Source of the DNA: Viridibacterium silvisoli
Lineage (GTDB): Bacteria > Pseudomonadota > Gammaproteobacteria > Burkholderiales > Rhodocyclaceae
Assembly: GCF_036017035.1 (NCBI RefSeq)
Contig: NZ_JAYXHS010000001.1
Coordinates: 930,001 to 994,000 of the forward strand
Reading direction: 5' to 3'
DNA length: 64,000 bases
The notes under the pieces: model-generated
What the model was told of the DNA's origin: nothing
The model's input: the letters and a program-made list of their open reading frames with translations, nothing else
Databases searched by the model: none
In this document: piece by piece, positions 49,195 to 58,357 of the stretch
Position numbering within the stretch: position 1 is the first letter of the stretch
Layout: each line of letters starts with the position of its first letter
Program-made: the position numbers and the translations under genes

Positions 49195-49277
49195 GATTCG
49201 TTCCTTCAACGCAGCACATGATGGCTCGCAATCTACGCATCGCGCCAGCGCCGCGCACTCCGTTGCTTGCTTTCGAA

Positions 49278-49709
49278 TCAGCTGCCTTGCGCGGCATTGT
49301 TCACCCAGGCAGCGATCTGCGCGGTCTGCATGGCACCGGCCTGACGGTTCACTTCCGCGCCGCCACGCAGCATGACCAGCGTCGGCAAACTGCGGATGCC
49401 GAAGCGCGCCGCAGCACGCGGGTTGTTGTCGCTATCGACCTTGGCGAAGATCACGCGGCCCTTGAAGCGCTCCGCGGCCTGCTTGAATTGCGGCGCCATC
49501 ATCTGGCAGGGGCCGCACCATGCGGCCCAGAAGTCGACGACGATGGGTAGTTCCGTACGACTGATGAAGCGGTCGAAGTTCGCGTCGGTCAGTTCGACCG
49601 GCTGGCCGTCGAGCAAGGCGTTCTTGCACTTGGCACAGGTCGGGTCGTTGGCGCTGCGTTCAGCGGGAACACGGTTGATGGTCTGGCAGTGTGGGCAAAC
49701 GGTGAGCAT
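49278..49709 (-). CDS. trxC: Thioredoxin 2 (TrxC)
   Basis: 143 residues from ATG 49709. TrxC differs from TrxA by an N-terminal zinc domain: VCPHC and CAKCK are both present. The thioredoxin core has the active site WAAWCGPCQMM and RSLPTLVML. It reduces disulfides under oxidative stress. It stands alone between ada and trmA. Confidence 0.95.
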   Translation of the reverse strand: MLTVCPHCQTINRVPAERSANDPTCAKCKNALLDGQPVELTDANFDRFISRTELPIVVDFWAAWCGPCQMMAPQFKQAAERFKGRVIFAKVDSDNNPRAAARFGIRSLPTLVMLRGGAEVNRQAGAMQTAQIAAWVNNAAQGS

Positions 49710-49776
49710 GGTCAATCCCTGGCAGGCGGCTTGGTTGTGAAGCTTGGGCCGGAAAGCCGGAAATCAACGCCCGGCT

Positions 49777-50877
49777 TTATCTGCGAACGAGCAGCAACCC
49801 GCATTCCAGGTGGTGGGTATAAGGGAACTGGTCGAACACGGCCGCTGCGGCAATGGCGTGCGTACCTTGCAGCGCTTCGACGTTTTCGCGCAAGGTCTGC
49901 GGATTGCACGAGATGTAGAGGATGCGCTCGAAGCCACGCGCGAGGTCGACTGTGGGCGCATCCAGCCCGCTGCGTGGCGGGTCGACGAAGAGGGTGTTGA
50001 AGGCATAGCTGTCGAGGTCGACATCCTTCATGCGGTTGAAGGGCCGCACACGCGCCAGCGCCGCGCTGATCTCATCGCTGGCCATGCGCACCATGGTCAC
50101 GTTGCTGATGCCATTCGCATCCAGATTGTAGTGCGCTGCCTTCACGGAAGGCTTGCTCATCTCGGTCGCCAGCACCTTGCCGAAGTGCGGTGCCAGCGCC
50201 ACCGTGAAGTTGCCGTTGCCGCAGTACAGCTCCAGCATGTCGCCGGCGAGCCCTGCCGCCTGCGAATTTGCCTGAACACTGGCCCAGCCCAGCATCTTGC
50301 TGCTGACGCCCGCATTGGGTTGCGAAAAAGCGCCTTCGAATTGCTGGTAGCGCAAACGACGGCCGTCGACTTCGAGTTCTTCGATGACCCAGTCGCGCTC
50401 CAGCACGATCTTCTGCTTGAGGCTGCGACCGATGATCGCCACGCCAAGCTCTGTCGCCAACGCGCGCGCTGCGACTTCCCACTCCGCTTCCAGCTTGCGG
50501 TGGTAGATCAGCGTTACCAGCATGTCGCCGGACAGGGTGGACAGGAAATTCACCTGGAATATCTTGCGGCGCAATTCCGGCTGCCGCTTCAAGGCCGCCT
50601 TGAGACGTGGCATCAAGGCACAGATCGACTCCGCGGCGACCGGGAAGGTCTCCATCAGCACCGGCCGCTTCGGTTCGTCGGGATCGAACATAGCGTAGTG
50701 CAGTTCATCGCCCTCGTGCCAGATGCGGAACTCGGTACGCTGGCGGAAATGCAGCGGCGCAGAACGGAACACGTCCGGTTCGGGCAGACCGAAAGGCGCG
50801 AAGGAGCCCTTGAACTGCGCGAGCTTGGCGGCGAGTTGGGATTCGTAGTCGGCGGGGTTGATGCTGGGTAAGGCCAT
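49777..50877 (-). CDS. trmA: tRNA (uracil-5-)-methyltransferase TrmA
   Basis: 366 residues from ATG 50877. Makes ribothymidine-54 in tRNA (and U341 in tmRNA) with S-adenosylmethionine. Motifs: LHFRQRTEFRIWHEGDELHYAMFDP, QPNAGVSSKMLGWA, LELYCGNGNFTVALAPHF (SAM site), FVDPPRSGLDAPTVDLA, and YISCNPQTLRENVEAL with the catalytic Cys. The C-terminal base Glu lies in the PYTHHLECGLLL region. Family length is right. Single gene. Confidence 0.95.
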   Translation of the reverse strand: MALPSINPADYESQLAAKLAQFKGSFAPFGLPEPDVFRSAPLHFRQRTEFRIWHEGDELHYAMFDPDEPKRPVLMETFPVAAESICALMPRLKAALKRQPELRRKIFQVNFLSTLSGDMLVTLIYHRKLEAEWEVAARALATELGVAIIGRSLKQKIVLERDWVIEELEVDGRRLRYQQFEGAFSQPNAGVSSKMLGWASVQANSQAAGLAGDMLELYCGNGNFTVALAPHFGKVLATEMSKPSVKAAHYNLDANGISNVTMVRMASDEISAALARVRPFNRMKDVDLDSYAFNTLFVDPPRSGLDAPTVDLARGFERILYISCNPQTLRENVEALQGTHAIAAAAVFDQFPYTHHLECGLLLVRR

Positions 50878-50968
50878 GGAGCAGAACGGAAAACCGGGGT
50901 TACAAGCGGCCGCAAGCATACCGCGCTTCCGCCTTGCCGCCGAACCTGCGCCGCAGTTGCCCGCGCAA

Positions 50969-51940
50969 TCAGGTGGATTGCGGCCACGCTCCCACACCGG
51001 CCAGCACCGGTGAGATTTCTGCCTCGCCCCAGCGCAGCGGCAGGGCTGCGGGGCGAAAACGAGCTTCACCCACTCGCAGCCGCAGCAGACGCTCGGCACC
51101 GACGAAACCTGCCAGCTCGGCACCCTCGGTGATGATCTCTGCCGCTGCCGCGAGCTGCAGCAGGTCGCCCGTTGCGAAGTCGATGAACAGCAGGCCCGCC
51201 TGCGGGTGCTCGAGCAGATTGCCGAGCGTGTTGAAGAAGAAGTTGCCGCGGAAATCCGGCACCGTCAGCGTGTTGCCCTCGACGCGTACGAAGCCCGGCT
51301 TGCCGCCACGATGCGAGACGTCGACGCCTTGCGCACGCGCCGCATCGTCAGATGCCGAACGCGTATGTGCGCTGGCGATGAAGAAGGTGTCGGCGCGACC
51401 GATCAGCGCGCGCGCCTGCTCGTCCAGCCCGGCGCTGATGCGCACACCACCCGCCACAGCCCCCTGCGGCGCGAAGACCGGCTCACGCGCCTGGATGTAC
51501 TTCGGGCAATTGCCGAAGCTTTGCTGCACAGCCAGCGTGAAGCCATCTTCGTCGCGCGCGCTGACGCGGCCATTGGCGCGGTTGCGGCGGCGCGTGTGCG
51601 GCTCCAGCCCGAGCACGCCGAGCGATGCGCCAAGGTGCAGGTTGGCAGCGAGCGGATCGTCGTGGTCGATGGGCGCCTCTATGCGCAGGCTGCGCTCATC
51701 GGGCGAGCTGACGAAACCAGCCGGCGCGGCAAGCACGGATGCGCTGGGTTGCGCGCTGGCATCGACCGAGCCGACGATGAGGAAGGGCAGCAGCGGAAAG
51801 AAGTCGCGATGCTGCTGCGGCATGTAGTCGCGGATCGCCTGCGCACCCACCAGCGCCATGCGCTCGGCAAGGCCCACACTGGCCTGCATGGCGCGCTCAC
51901 CGGCGTGGAAGGCGCCCTGTGCCTGATCGGCTGCGTTCAT
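50969..51940 (-). CDS. Pyridoxamine 5'-phosphate oxidase-fold flavin/nucleotide-binding protein
   Basis: 323 residues from ATG 51940 with AAAGGAG 8 bases upstream; the open frame runs on upstream, so a longer reading is possible but unneeded. A PNPOx-like split barrel that binds FMN or another flavin is suggested by DFFPLLPFLIVGSVDASAQPSASVL, FVSSPDERSLRIEA, GLLFIDFATGDLLQL, NCPKYIQAREP and TFFIASAH. A ferredoxin-like extension is not seen. Role: probably redox or flavin reduction; substrate unknown. A GST gene follows upstream on the same strand. Confidence 0.8.
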   Translation of the reverse strand: MNAADQAQGAFHAGERAMQASVGLAERMALVGAQAIRDYMPQQHRDFFPLLPFLIVGSVDASAQPSASVLAAPAGFVSSPDERSLRIEAPIDHDDPLAANLHLGASLGVLGLEPHTRRRNRANGRVSARDEDGFTLAVQQSFGNCPKYIQAREPVFAPQGAVAGGVRISAGLDEQARALIGRADTFFIASAHTRSASDDAARAQGVDVSHRGGKPGFVRVEGNTLTVPDFRGNFFFNTLGNLLEHPQAGLLFIDFATGDLLQLAAAAEIITEGAELAGFVGAERLLRLRVGEARFRPAALPLRWGEAEISPVLAGVGAWPQST

Positions 51941-51987
51941 GATGGAGACTCCTTTCGCAAATTCACCTGCACCCTTGGCGACGCCCC

Positions 51988-52611
51988 TCAGGACTGCGCG
52001 CTGACCGGCATCGGCACGAAGCCGGGCAAGGCTTCGATACGTGCCAGCCAGGCGCGGATGTGCGGGTAATCGGCGAGCGGCAGCCCGCCTTCCGGCGCGC
52101 GTGCGACGTAGGCGTAGTTGGCCACGTCTGCGAGGCCGACCGCGTCGCCGGTGAGGAAGGCTTGCTGCGCGAGATGCGCTTCCATGACGGCAAACAGCGC
52201 TTTTGCACGCGCTTGCACGGCCGCCAGATCGTTGGGCGCTCCGAACAGGAGGTTGGCGCGTGCCGCCGCCGGGCCAAAGGCCAGCAGGCCCGCCGCCACA
52301 GACAGCCAGCGCTGCTGCTCGGCCGCCGCGACCGGCGACTGCGGCTGCCAGCGCGCGCCACCGTATTGCGCCGCGAGATAGACGAGGATGGCATTGGAGT
52401 CGGCCAGCGCCAGCGCGCCGTCTTCGATGACCGGCACCTGACCGAAAGGATTCATGGCGAGGAAGGCCGAGGTCTTCTGCGCCTTGCCGGGCAGGTCGAC
52501 ATCGATGGCCTCGTACGGCAGGCCGAGCAGCGACAGGAACAGCTCGACACGATGGCAATGGCCGGACCGGGCAAAGCGATGAAGACGGATGGGGGCGGAT
52601 GGCAGTGACAT
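51988..52611 (-). CDS. Glutathione S-transferase
   Basis: 207 residues from ATG 52611 (MSLPSAPIRLHRFARSGHCHRVELFL). Thioredoxin-like N-terminal domain with the family phrase MNPFGQVPVIEDGALALADSNAIL and an all-helical C-terminal domain with ANYAYVARAP. Joins glutathione to electrophiles or acts in redox defence. It is transcribed divergently from a LysR gene (52745) which probably controls it and the next gene on this strand. Class not assigned. Confidence 0.9.
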   Translation of the reverse strand: MSLPSAPIRLHRFARSGHCHRVELFLSLLGLPYEAIDVDLPGKAQKTSAFLAMNPFGQVPVIEDGALALADSNAILVYLAAQYGGARWQPQSPVAAAEQQRWLSVAAGLLAFGPAAARANLLFGAPNDLAAVQARAKALFAVMEAHLAQQAFLTGDAVGLADVANYAYVARAPEGGLPLADYPHIRAWLARIEALPGFVPMPVSAQS

Positions 52612-52744
52612 GGCAGGGCCTCGGTCGGTTGCGTCGGTGGGTGAGTGGGTGAATGCAGTGGAATGATTGTCCGCCAAGCGCCAGCCGCAATAAATGGCGG
52701 AATCTTGATTTGACTACTCCACTTTGCGGAGTAATCTGCAGCGC

Positions 52745-53692
52745 ATGGACAAGCTCAAAGCCATGCAGACCTTCGCCAGCATTGCCGATGCAGGCAGCCT
52801 GACCGGTGCGGCACAGACCCTCGGCGCCTCTTTGCCCGCAGTTGTGCGCACGCTGGCGGCGCTGGAGACCGAACTCGGCACGCGCCTGTTCAACCGCACC
52901 ACGCGACGCATCGCGCTGACTGAAGAAGGTCGTCGTTACCTCGAGCGCTGCCGGCAGGTACTCGCCGCAGTGGCCGAAGCCGACGCGGAACTGGGCGCCG
53001 AGCAGGCCGAGCCGCAGGGTCTGCTGCGTGTCACGGCGCCGGTACTGTTCGGCCAGTTGCACGTGTGCGATGCGATCACGCGCTTCGTGCAGCGTTACCC
53101 CCGGATCAGCGTGGACGTGCAACTGCTCGACCGCGTGGTGAATCTCGTGGAGGAAGGCATCGACGTGGGTATCCGCATCGGCGCGCTGGCGGATTCTTCG
53201 CTCGTCGCACAGCGCGTCGGCAGCCTGCGGCGCATCGTCGTCGCCACGCCGGACTATCTCGCGCGTTGCGGTACGCCACAGCACCCGCGCGACCTGTTGC
53301 AACACAACTGCCTGCGCTTCTCGGGCAGCAGTGCGCCGTGGTGGAGCTTCGAGGAGAACGGCAAGACCTTCAACGTACCGGTGCAGGGCTCGCTCAGCTT
53401 CAACCAGGCGGCACCGGTGGCCCAGGCGTGTCGCGCCGGGCTCGGCCCGGGTATGTTCATCTCATACCAGGTCGCGCCCTGGGTGCTCAGTGGCGAGCTG
53501 CAGATCGTGCTGGAAAAGTACGAGCCCGCGCAGCGCCCTATCCACATCCTCTACCCGCAATCGCGCCTGCTGCCGGTACGCACGCGCGTCTTCATCGACT
53601 GGATGAAACAGGAGCTGGAAAACCTGCACGAAGGCTGGCGCGCGCAATTGCAGGCCTGGCAAGCAGGCACGGGCAGCGCACCGCGGACCTGA
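52745..53692 (+). CDS. LysR-family regulator next to the GST gene
   Basis: 315 residues from ATG 52745. N-terminal winged helix (MDKLKAMQTFASIADAGSLTGAAQTLGASLPAVVRTLAALETELG) and a LysR substrate-binding domain (VDVQLLDRVVNLVEEGIDVGIRIGALADSSLVAQRVG and LRRIVVATPDYLARCGTPQHPRDL). The 133-base gap to the divergent GST start holds the shared control region. The start has no good ribosome site. The likely target is the GST/PNPOx pair (inference from the divergent layout). Confidence 0.9.
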   Translation: MDKLKAMQTFASIADAGSLTGAAQTLGASLPAVVRTLAALETELGTRLFNRTTRRIALTEEGRRYLERCRQVLAAVAEADAELGAEQAEPQGLLRVTAPVLFGQLHVCDAITRFVQRYPRISVDVQLLDRVVNLVEEGIDVGIRIGALADSSLVAQRVGSLRRIVVATPDYLARCGTPQHPRDLLQHNCLRFSGSSAPWWSFEENGKTFNVPVQGSLSFNQAAPVAQACRAGLGPGMFISYQVAPWVLSGELQIVLEKYEPAQRPIHILYPQSRLLPVRTRVFIDWMKQELENLHEGWRAQLQAWQAGTGSAPRT

Positions 53693-53708
53693 GGCGCCCG
53701 CAGGCAGG

Positions 53709-56255
53709 TCAGCTCTTCGCTGCAGTGGCGAGCTTTGTCAGAACCCGGCCCAGCGCATCTGCCAGCAGGTCTGGCGAGAAGGGTTTCGACAGCACGCGAA
53801 GCCCTGCTGCAACCGCCTTGTGTTCCTCGGCAGCGTATCCCGTCATGAGTATGACGGGCAGATCCGGCGCATCGCGTTGCAAGCGCAATGCGAGGTCGAT
53901 GCCATCGAGCGTGCCGGGCATGAAGATGTCGCTCAGCACCGCATCGAAATGGCCGACGGGCGCTTCGTGGAGCAGGTTCTTCGCCTCGTCGGCGCTGGCC
54001 ACCCGATAGGCCGTGAGGCCAAGGCTCTTGAGCAGGGCCATGGTACTGGTGCCGACTTCTTCATTGTCTTCGACGAGCAGCACATGGCCGCTCAGCTTGC
54101 GCGGCACGGCCAGGGGCTGGACGGGCTTGGGCGTGTGGCCTGCTTCCAACGCCACCGGGAAATACATGGACACGCAGGTGCCCTCGCCCAGGGTGCTTTC
54201 GATGCGCGCCGTGCCGCCGGCCTGCACGCAGAAGCCATACACCTGGCTGAGGCCCAAGCCGGTGCCTTTGCCCGGCGGCTTGGTGGTGAAGAAGGGTTCG
54301 AACAGGCGCTCGATATTGTCCGGCGAGACACCGGCGCCCTTGTCGCTGAAGCGCACCACGACGCATTCCTGTGTCGGTGCTGCCGGAATGTCGCCGACCC
54401 TGCCATTGCAGGCCGTGATGCGCACTTCGCCTTGCTGCATCGCGTCTCTCGCGTTGAGCGCGAGATTGATCAGCGCCAGCTCCAGCTCGACGAGATCGAG
54501 CACCACCAGACGCGTGTCCGCGGCGACATCCATCGTGAGCTCGATCCCGCCGCCCAACGAGGTACGCACCAGATCCAGCAGGCCGAGCAACTGCGTCTGC
54601 AGGTGGATCACCTCGGGGGCCACCGTCTGCTTGCGCGAGAACGACAGCAGCTGGCGCGTCAGCTTGGCGCCGGCCGCAACCGAGCGGTCGATGGCCGCCA
54701 GCTGTGCGTTATCGGCGGGCAGGTGCGGCTGCATCATGCGATGCACGTGCGTATTGGTACCGATCACCATCAGCAGGTTATTGACGTCATGCGCCACGCC
54801 GCCGGTGATCTGGCCGAGCGCTTCGAGCTTCTGCGCCTGCAGCAAGGCATCCTCGGCCTGCAGGCGACGCGCATTCTCGGACTGCAGTTCGACTTGCGCG
54901 AGCTGTTCTCGGCGCGTCAGGCGCAGCGCCACCCAGGACACATAGATCAGGCCGATCGCCGTCGTCAGCGTGAAGCCCGCCAGCACCAGCACGTCGCGAT
55001 ACCAGTCGGTGAGGATTTCGCGATAGCTCAGACCCGCGTAGACATACAAGGGCCATGGCCCGACCTTGCGGAACGAGACGAGCCGCTTCTCGCCGTCGAC
55101 CGGCGAGATATGCGAAAACATGCCCGTCGCCGCCTTGCCGGCGATCGCCTGCATCGCCTCATTGCTCATCACGGCAGCCTTGCCCTCGAGGGGCGACGAG
55201 CTCGGCCAGCGCGCCAGGATCTTGCCATCCTCGCGCGCCAGCGTGATGGTCAGGTCCTTCATGTCGCGCGCCATGGTGGCGTAGGTGTTGGCGAAGAAAG
55301 ATGGATACATCGACACCGACACGATGCCGCCGAAAGTGCCATCCGCATAATTCCGGCGCGCACTGATATTGAAGAAGTGCTCGTTCGAAATGCGCCCGAA
55401 CAGGATGTCGCTGATGTACAGGCCGATCTCGCCGCGCTGGTGCACGCGGAAATATTCGCGGTCGGTAATCACCGTGTCCTGCGGTACCGGGTAGAAACGA
55501 TTGGTCGCTACGGCGCGCCCGTTTGCCCCCCAGATCCAGATTGCCTGCGTGTCGGCCCGGCCTGCGGCCAGCTCGACGAGATGCTCATGCAATTCCTTCT
55601 CGCGCATCTTCAGCGCAAAGTCCGGCGTCGTGCCGACCAGCGCTTTCAGCCGGTCGAGCGCGGCGAGATTGGTCCTGAACGAGTTCTGCAGCAACTGGTC
55701 GGCCATGCGGTTGGCGCGTTCCACTTCCAGGCTGGCCTGGTCCGTTGCACGTTCATAGGCGTACCAGCTCGCACCCACGAAGAAGGTTGCCGGCAGTACC
55801 ACAGCGGCATACATCGAAGCCGTGAGCCAGTTCACCAGGGCCGTACGCGGCAAGCTGGTATGCCCATCGCCGCGCGGCTGCAGGGCCTGCTGCGCCCCCG
55901 CCTGGCGTGCGCGCGTACGCGCCAGGCCGCACAGCGTTGCCAGCAGGAAGGACAGGGCAAGGAACGACGCAATCGCCGCCACGTCGGCCGGCAAAGGAGG
56001 CGGGTGATACAGCTGCGAAACCAGCACCCACAGTACGCAGCCTACGGCCGTAAACATGGCGTGCGTGACGCCCACGAACAAGGCCACGATGATGACTGCG
56101 GGAAAGGCAATGATGAAAGCCCGCGGCCCGAAGATCGGCCGCAAGGCCAGCGTGATCCCCATGCTGACCACGACGGCCAGCAGTACGAACAGCCAGGGCC
56201 GCAATCTCGCTGACAGGGACCGAGGCTCGAGAGCGCGTGGGGAGTCCGGATTCAT
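53709..56255 (-). CDS. Hybrid sensor histidine kinase with receiver domain
   Basis: 848 residues. Layout: N-terminal membrane block of about four helices (RPIFGPRAFIIAFPAVIIVA and following), a fifth helix near 140-160, and a dCache-like periplasmic sensor (RTNLAALDRLKALVGTTPDF to SYREILTDWYRDV). Then come a helix near 430 (LVLAGFTLTTAIGLIYVSW), a coiled-coil linker, and a dimerisation domain with the H-box Gly-Gly-Val-Ala-His-Asp-Val-Asn. The ATPase part has NLALNARDAM, DKGAGV and GTGLGLSQVYGF. A C-terminal receiver domain has its phospho-Asp in LSDIFMPGTLDGIDL. No response regulator is adjacent, so the partner is elsewhere. The sensed signal is unknown. Confidence 0.92.
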   Translation of the reverse strand: MNPDSPRALEPRSLSARLRPWLFVLLAVVVSMGITLALRPIFGPRAFIIAFPAVIIVALFVGVTHAMFTAVGCVLWVLVSQLYHPPPLPADVAAIASFLALSFLLATLCGLARTRARQAGAQQALQPRGDGHTSLPRTALVNWLTASMYAAVVLPATFFVGASWYAYERATDQASLEVERANRMADQLLQNSFRTNLAALDRLKALVGTTPDFALKMREKELHEHLVELAAGRADTQAIWIWGANGRAVATNRFYPVPQDTVITDREYFRVHQRGEIGLYISDILFGRISNEHFFNISARRNYADGTFGGIVSVSMYPSFFANTYATMARDMKDLTITLAREDGKILARWPSSSPLEGKAAVMSNEAMQAIAGKAATGMFSHISPVDGEKRLVSFRKVGPWPLYVYAGLSYREILTDWYRDVLVLAGFTLTTAIGLIYVSWVALRLTRREQLAQVELQSENARRLQAEDALLQAQKLEALGQITGGVAHDVNNLLMVIGTNTHVHRMMQPHLPADNAQLAAIDRSVAAGAKLTRQLLSFSRKQTVAPEVIHLQTQLLGLLDLVRTSLGGGIELTMDVAADTRLVVLDLVELELALINLALNARDAMQQGEVRITACNGRVGDIPAAPTQECVVVRFSDKGAGVSPDNIERLFEPFFTTKPPGKGTGLGLSQVYGFCVQAGGTARIESTLGEGTCVSMYFPVALEAGHTPKPVQPLAVPRKLSGHVLLVEDNEEVGTSTMALLKSLGLTAYRVASADEAKNLLHEAPVGHFDAVLSDIFMPGTLDGIDLALRLQRDAPDLPVILMTGYAAEEHKAVAAGLRVLSKPFSPDLLADALGRVLTKLATAAKS

Positions 56256-56442
56256 TCGGTCCTTCTACAGCCAGTGGCGGGATTCGGCAGCATTAGTCTG
56301 CCAGGCGGTGGACTGGGTCTGCCGAAACAGCATAGCGCATCCGGTGCGCTGCGCACCTATTTATTGCGCGGTGCACCATATTCATTCTGCAAGGCGGGAC
56401 ATCCGCCGGTAAAGCGCGCCCAGCCTTGCTGTCAGCCAATCG

Positions 56443-56994
56443 TCAGGATTTTGTAAAGGCTACAAAACCGTCCAGGAATTTAGCCAGTTGCGCGGCGATT
56501 TTTTCATCGACCAACTCGCCTGCTTCATTAAAGACGCTACCCGCGCGCGACACCATCAGGCGCCCGCCGAACCACTGGCGCGTGCCGAGAGTCCTCAGCA
56601 CCGGCAACCACGCGTTCTGCGCGAGGATGGTGCCGAAACCGCCGGGCGATGCACCGATGACGGCGAAGGCGCGATTGCCGAAAGTGTGGTCGCCATTCGC
56701 CGACTGGCGCGACAGCCAGTCGATCGCATTCTTGAGCACCCCGGGCATGGAGTTGTTGTACTCGGGGCTGACGATCAGCACGCCATCCGCGGTGGCGATC
56801 TGGTCGCGGAGCGTCACCACGGCAGGCGGCACGCCTTCGGCAGCTTCCACGTCACCGTCGTACAGCGGAATGCCGCGTATGGTGCCAACTTCCAGCGTGC
56901 TGCCCGCAGGCATCAAGCCCGTCGCTGCGCGCAACAAGGAGGCGTTGTACGAACCTGCGCGCAAGCTGCCCGCAATACCGACGATCCTGGCCAT
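56443..56994 (-). CDS. NAD(P)H-dependent FMN reductase
   Basis: 183 residues, flavodoxin-like fold of the YieF/ChrR type: RIVGIAGSLRAGSYNASLLRAA (phosphate loop), VSPEYNNSMPGVLKNAIDWLSR and FAVIGASPGGFGTILAQNAW. Likely a quinone or azo reductase that guards against oxidative stress. It starts at 56994 and precedes a LysR gene (57103-58005) on the same strand. Confidence 0.9.
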   Translation of the reverse strand: MARIVGIAGSLRAGSYNASLLRAATGLMPAGSTLEVGTIRGIPLYDGDVEAAEGVPPAVVTLRDQIATADGVLIVSPEYNNSMPGVLKNAIDWLSRQSANGDHTFGNRAFAVIGASPGGFGTILAQNAWLPVLRTLGTRQWFGGRLMVSRAGSVFNEAGELVDEKIAAQLAKFLDGFVAFTKS

Positions 56995-57102
56995 GGCAAT
57001 ACTCCTGCTGAAGATGAGAACAGATCATGCCCAATTCATGCGGGCGTGTCTGTCGTCATGGCCTTCGGTCCGCAGCGCCTCCGCGCATGCCGGATGGCGC
57101 TG

Positions 57103-58005
57103 TCACCCCAGCGCCGGCCGCATCACCTCGGCAACCCACGCCATGAACGCCTGCACGCGCTTCGGCAGGTGCCTGCGATTGGCGTAGAGCAGCGAGACCG
57201 CCAGGGGAGGCGCTTGATACCCGGGCAGCACTTCAACGAGGGCGCCACTGGCAAGATGCTCACGCAAGCCGACCCCCGGTGACTGGATGATGCCGAGGCC
57301 GGCGAGGCAGCCCGCGGTGTAGGCCCCGGAGCTGTTGACGGTCAGCGCGCCCGCCATGGGCACGCAGCGCAGTGCCCCGTCGTCATCGACGTACTCGAAG
57401 CCGGCCGACTTCGCGCCCAGCGAGGGGACGTAGTGGATCAGCCTGTGCTGCGCCAGATCGGCCAGCGTGCCTGGCGTGCCATGCTCGGCGAGGTAGGTGC
57501 GGCTGGCGACGTTGATCTGGCGGTAGTGACCCAGCGGCCGCGCGATGAGGCTGGAGTCGCTGAGCGCGCCGACACGCAAGACGCAATCGAAGCCTTCGCG
57601 GATGAGGTCGACGCGGCGGTCGGTGCTGGAGAGTTCTATCTCCAGTCCGGGATGCGCATCGAGGAATTCAGGCAGGCGCGGCACCACGATATTGCGTGCG
57701 ATGCCGTCGGACATATCCACGCGCAACCGGCCAGTGAGCGCCGCCGGATTGGCCTGGAACAAGCCCTGCAACTCTTCCATGTCGGCCAGCAGGTCGCGGC
57801 TGCGTTCGTAGAAGACCTGGCCGTCGTGCGTCATCTGCACCTTGCGCGTCGTGCGCTGCAGGAGTCGCGTGCCAAGCTGCGCTTCAAGCTGCTGCACGGC
57901 ACTGGAAACACTGGCCTTGGGCAGGCCAAGGCTGTCGGCCGCCTGGGTGAAGCTGGCCAGCTCGGCAACGCGCAGATAGATCTGCATGGCTTCGAGTTTG
58001 TTCAT
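57103..58005 (-). CDS. LysR-family regulator (next to the SDR gene)
   Basis: 300 residues from ATG 58005 with AAAGGAG 8 bases upstream; the longer open frame upstream runs through a repeat and is not needed. N-terminal winged helix (MNKLEAMQIYLRVAELASFTQAADSLGLPKASVSSAVQQLEAQLGTRLL by position) and a LysR effector domain (LRVDMSDGIARNIVVPRLPEFLD, EIELSSTDRRVDLIREGFDC). It is divergent from the SDR gene at 58358 across a 352-base gap, most of which is an interspersed repeat. Confidence 0.9.
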   Translation of the reverse strand: MNKLEAMQIYLRVAELASFTQAADSLGLPKASVSSAVQQLEAQLGTRLLQRTTRKVQMTHDGQVFYERSRDLLADMEELQGLFQANPAALTGRLRVDMSDGIARNIVVPRLPEFLDAHPGLEIELSSTDRRVDLIREGFDCVLRVGALSDSSLIARPLGHYRQINVASRTYLAEHGTPGTLADLAQHRLIHYVPSLGAKSAGFEYVDDDGALRCVPMAGALTVNSSGAYTAGCLAGLGIIQSPGVGLREHLASGALVEVLPGYQAPPLAVSLLYANRRHLPKRVQAFMAWVAEVMRPALG

Positions 58006-58038
58006 TCGCCCGCTCCTTTGCGACGTCCACTTTTCCCA

Positions 58039-58189
58039 AGGCACCCTCACCCGGCGCTGTCGCGCCCACCCTCTCCCGCAAACGCTGGAGGAGACGACGC
58101 CGGTGCGCACAGGTGGGCGCTCGGGCCGCTCGTAGCAGTCCCCTCTCCCATGCGATGGGAGAGGGTGGCCGTCAGGCCGGGTGAGGGCC
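58039..58189. repeat. Interspersed inverted repeat (family copy B)
   Basis: Left arm AGGCACCCTCACCCGGC, then CCCACCCTCTCCC. Right arm GGGAGAGGGTGGCC then GCCGGGTGAGGGCCT. The inside contains AGCAGTCCCCTC, as in copy A at 25230. It fills much of the 352-base gap 58006-58357; the remainder is the SDR promoter region. Confidence 0.85.
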
Positions 58190-58357
58190 TCGTCTATTCT
58201 CAAGCGCTCTTCTGCATCGAACCGGCCGTCGATAACTGTTCGAAAATCACGAACAGTTTAATCAAAACAAGCCAATTTATCGCCAAATATCCGCTCAATA
58301 TACTGCCCTCACTGGCTGACTCAACCGGACCAGCCCCGAACCCACAAGGAGCAGGAC

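Noticed and set aside
51941..53305. Upstream extension of the PNPOx-like frame to 778 residues
   Set aside because: It runs through the GST and LysR genes in another frame; the ATG at 51940 with AAAGGAG fits the domain start.
53820..56213. 797-residue forward frame over the histidine kinase
   Set aside because: Composition is His/Arg/Gln-rich as expected of an antisense frame; the minus-strand kinase is complete.
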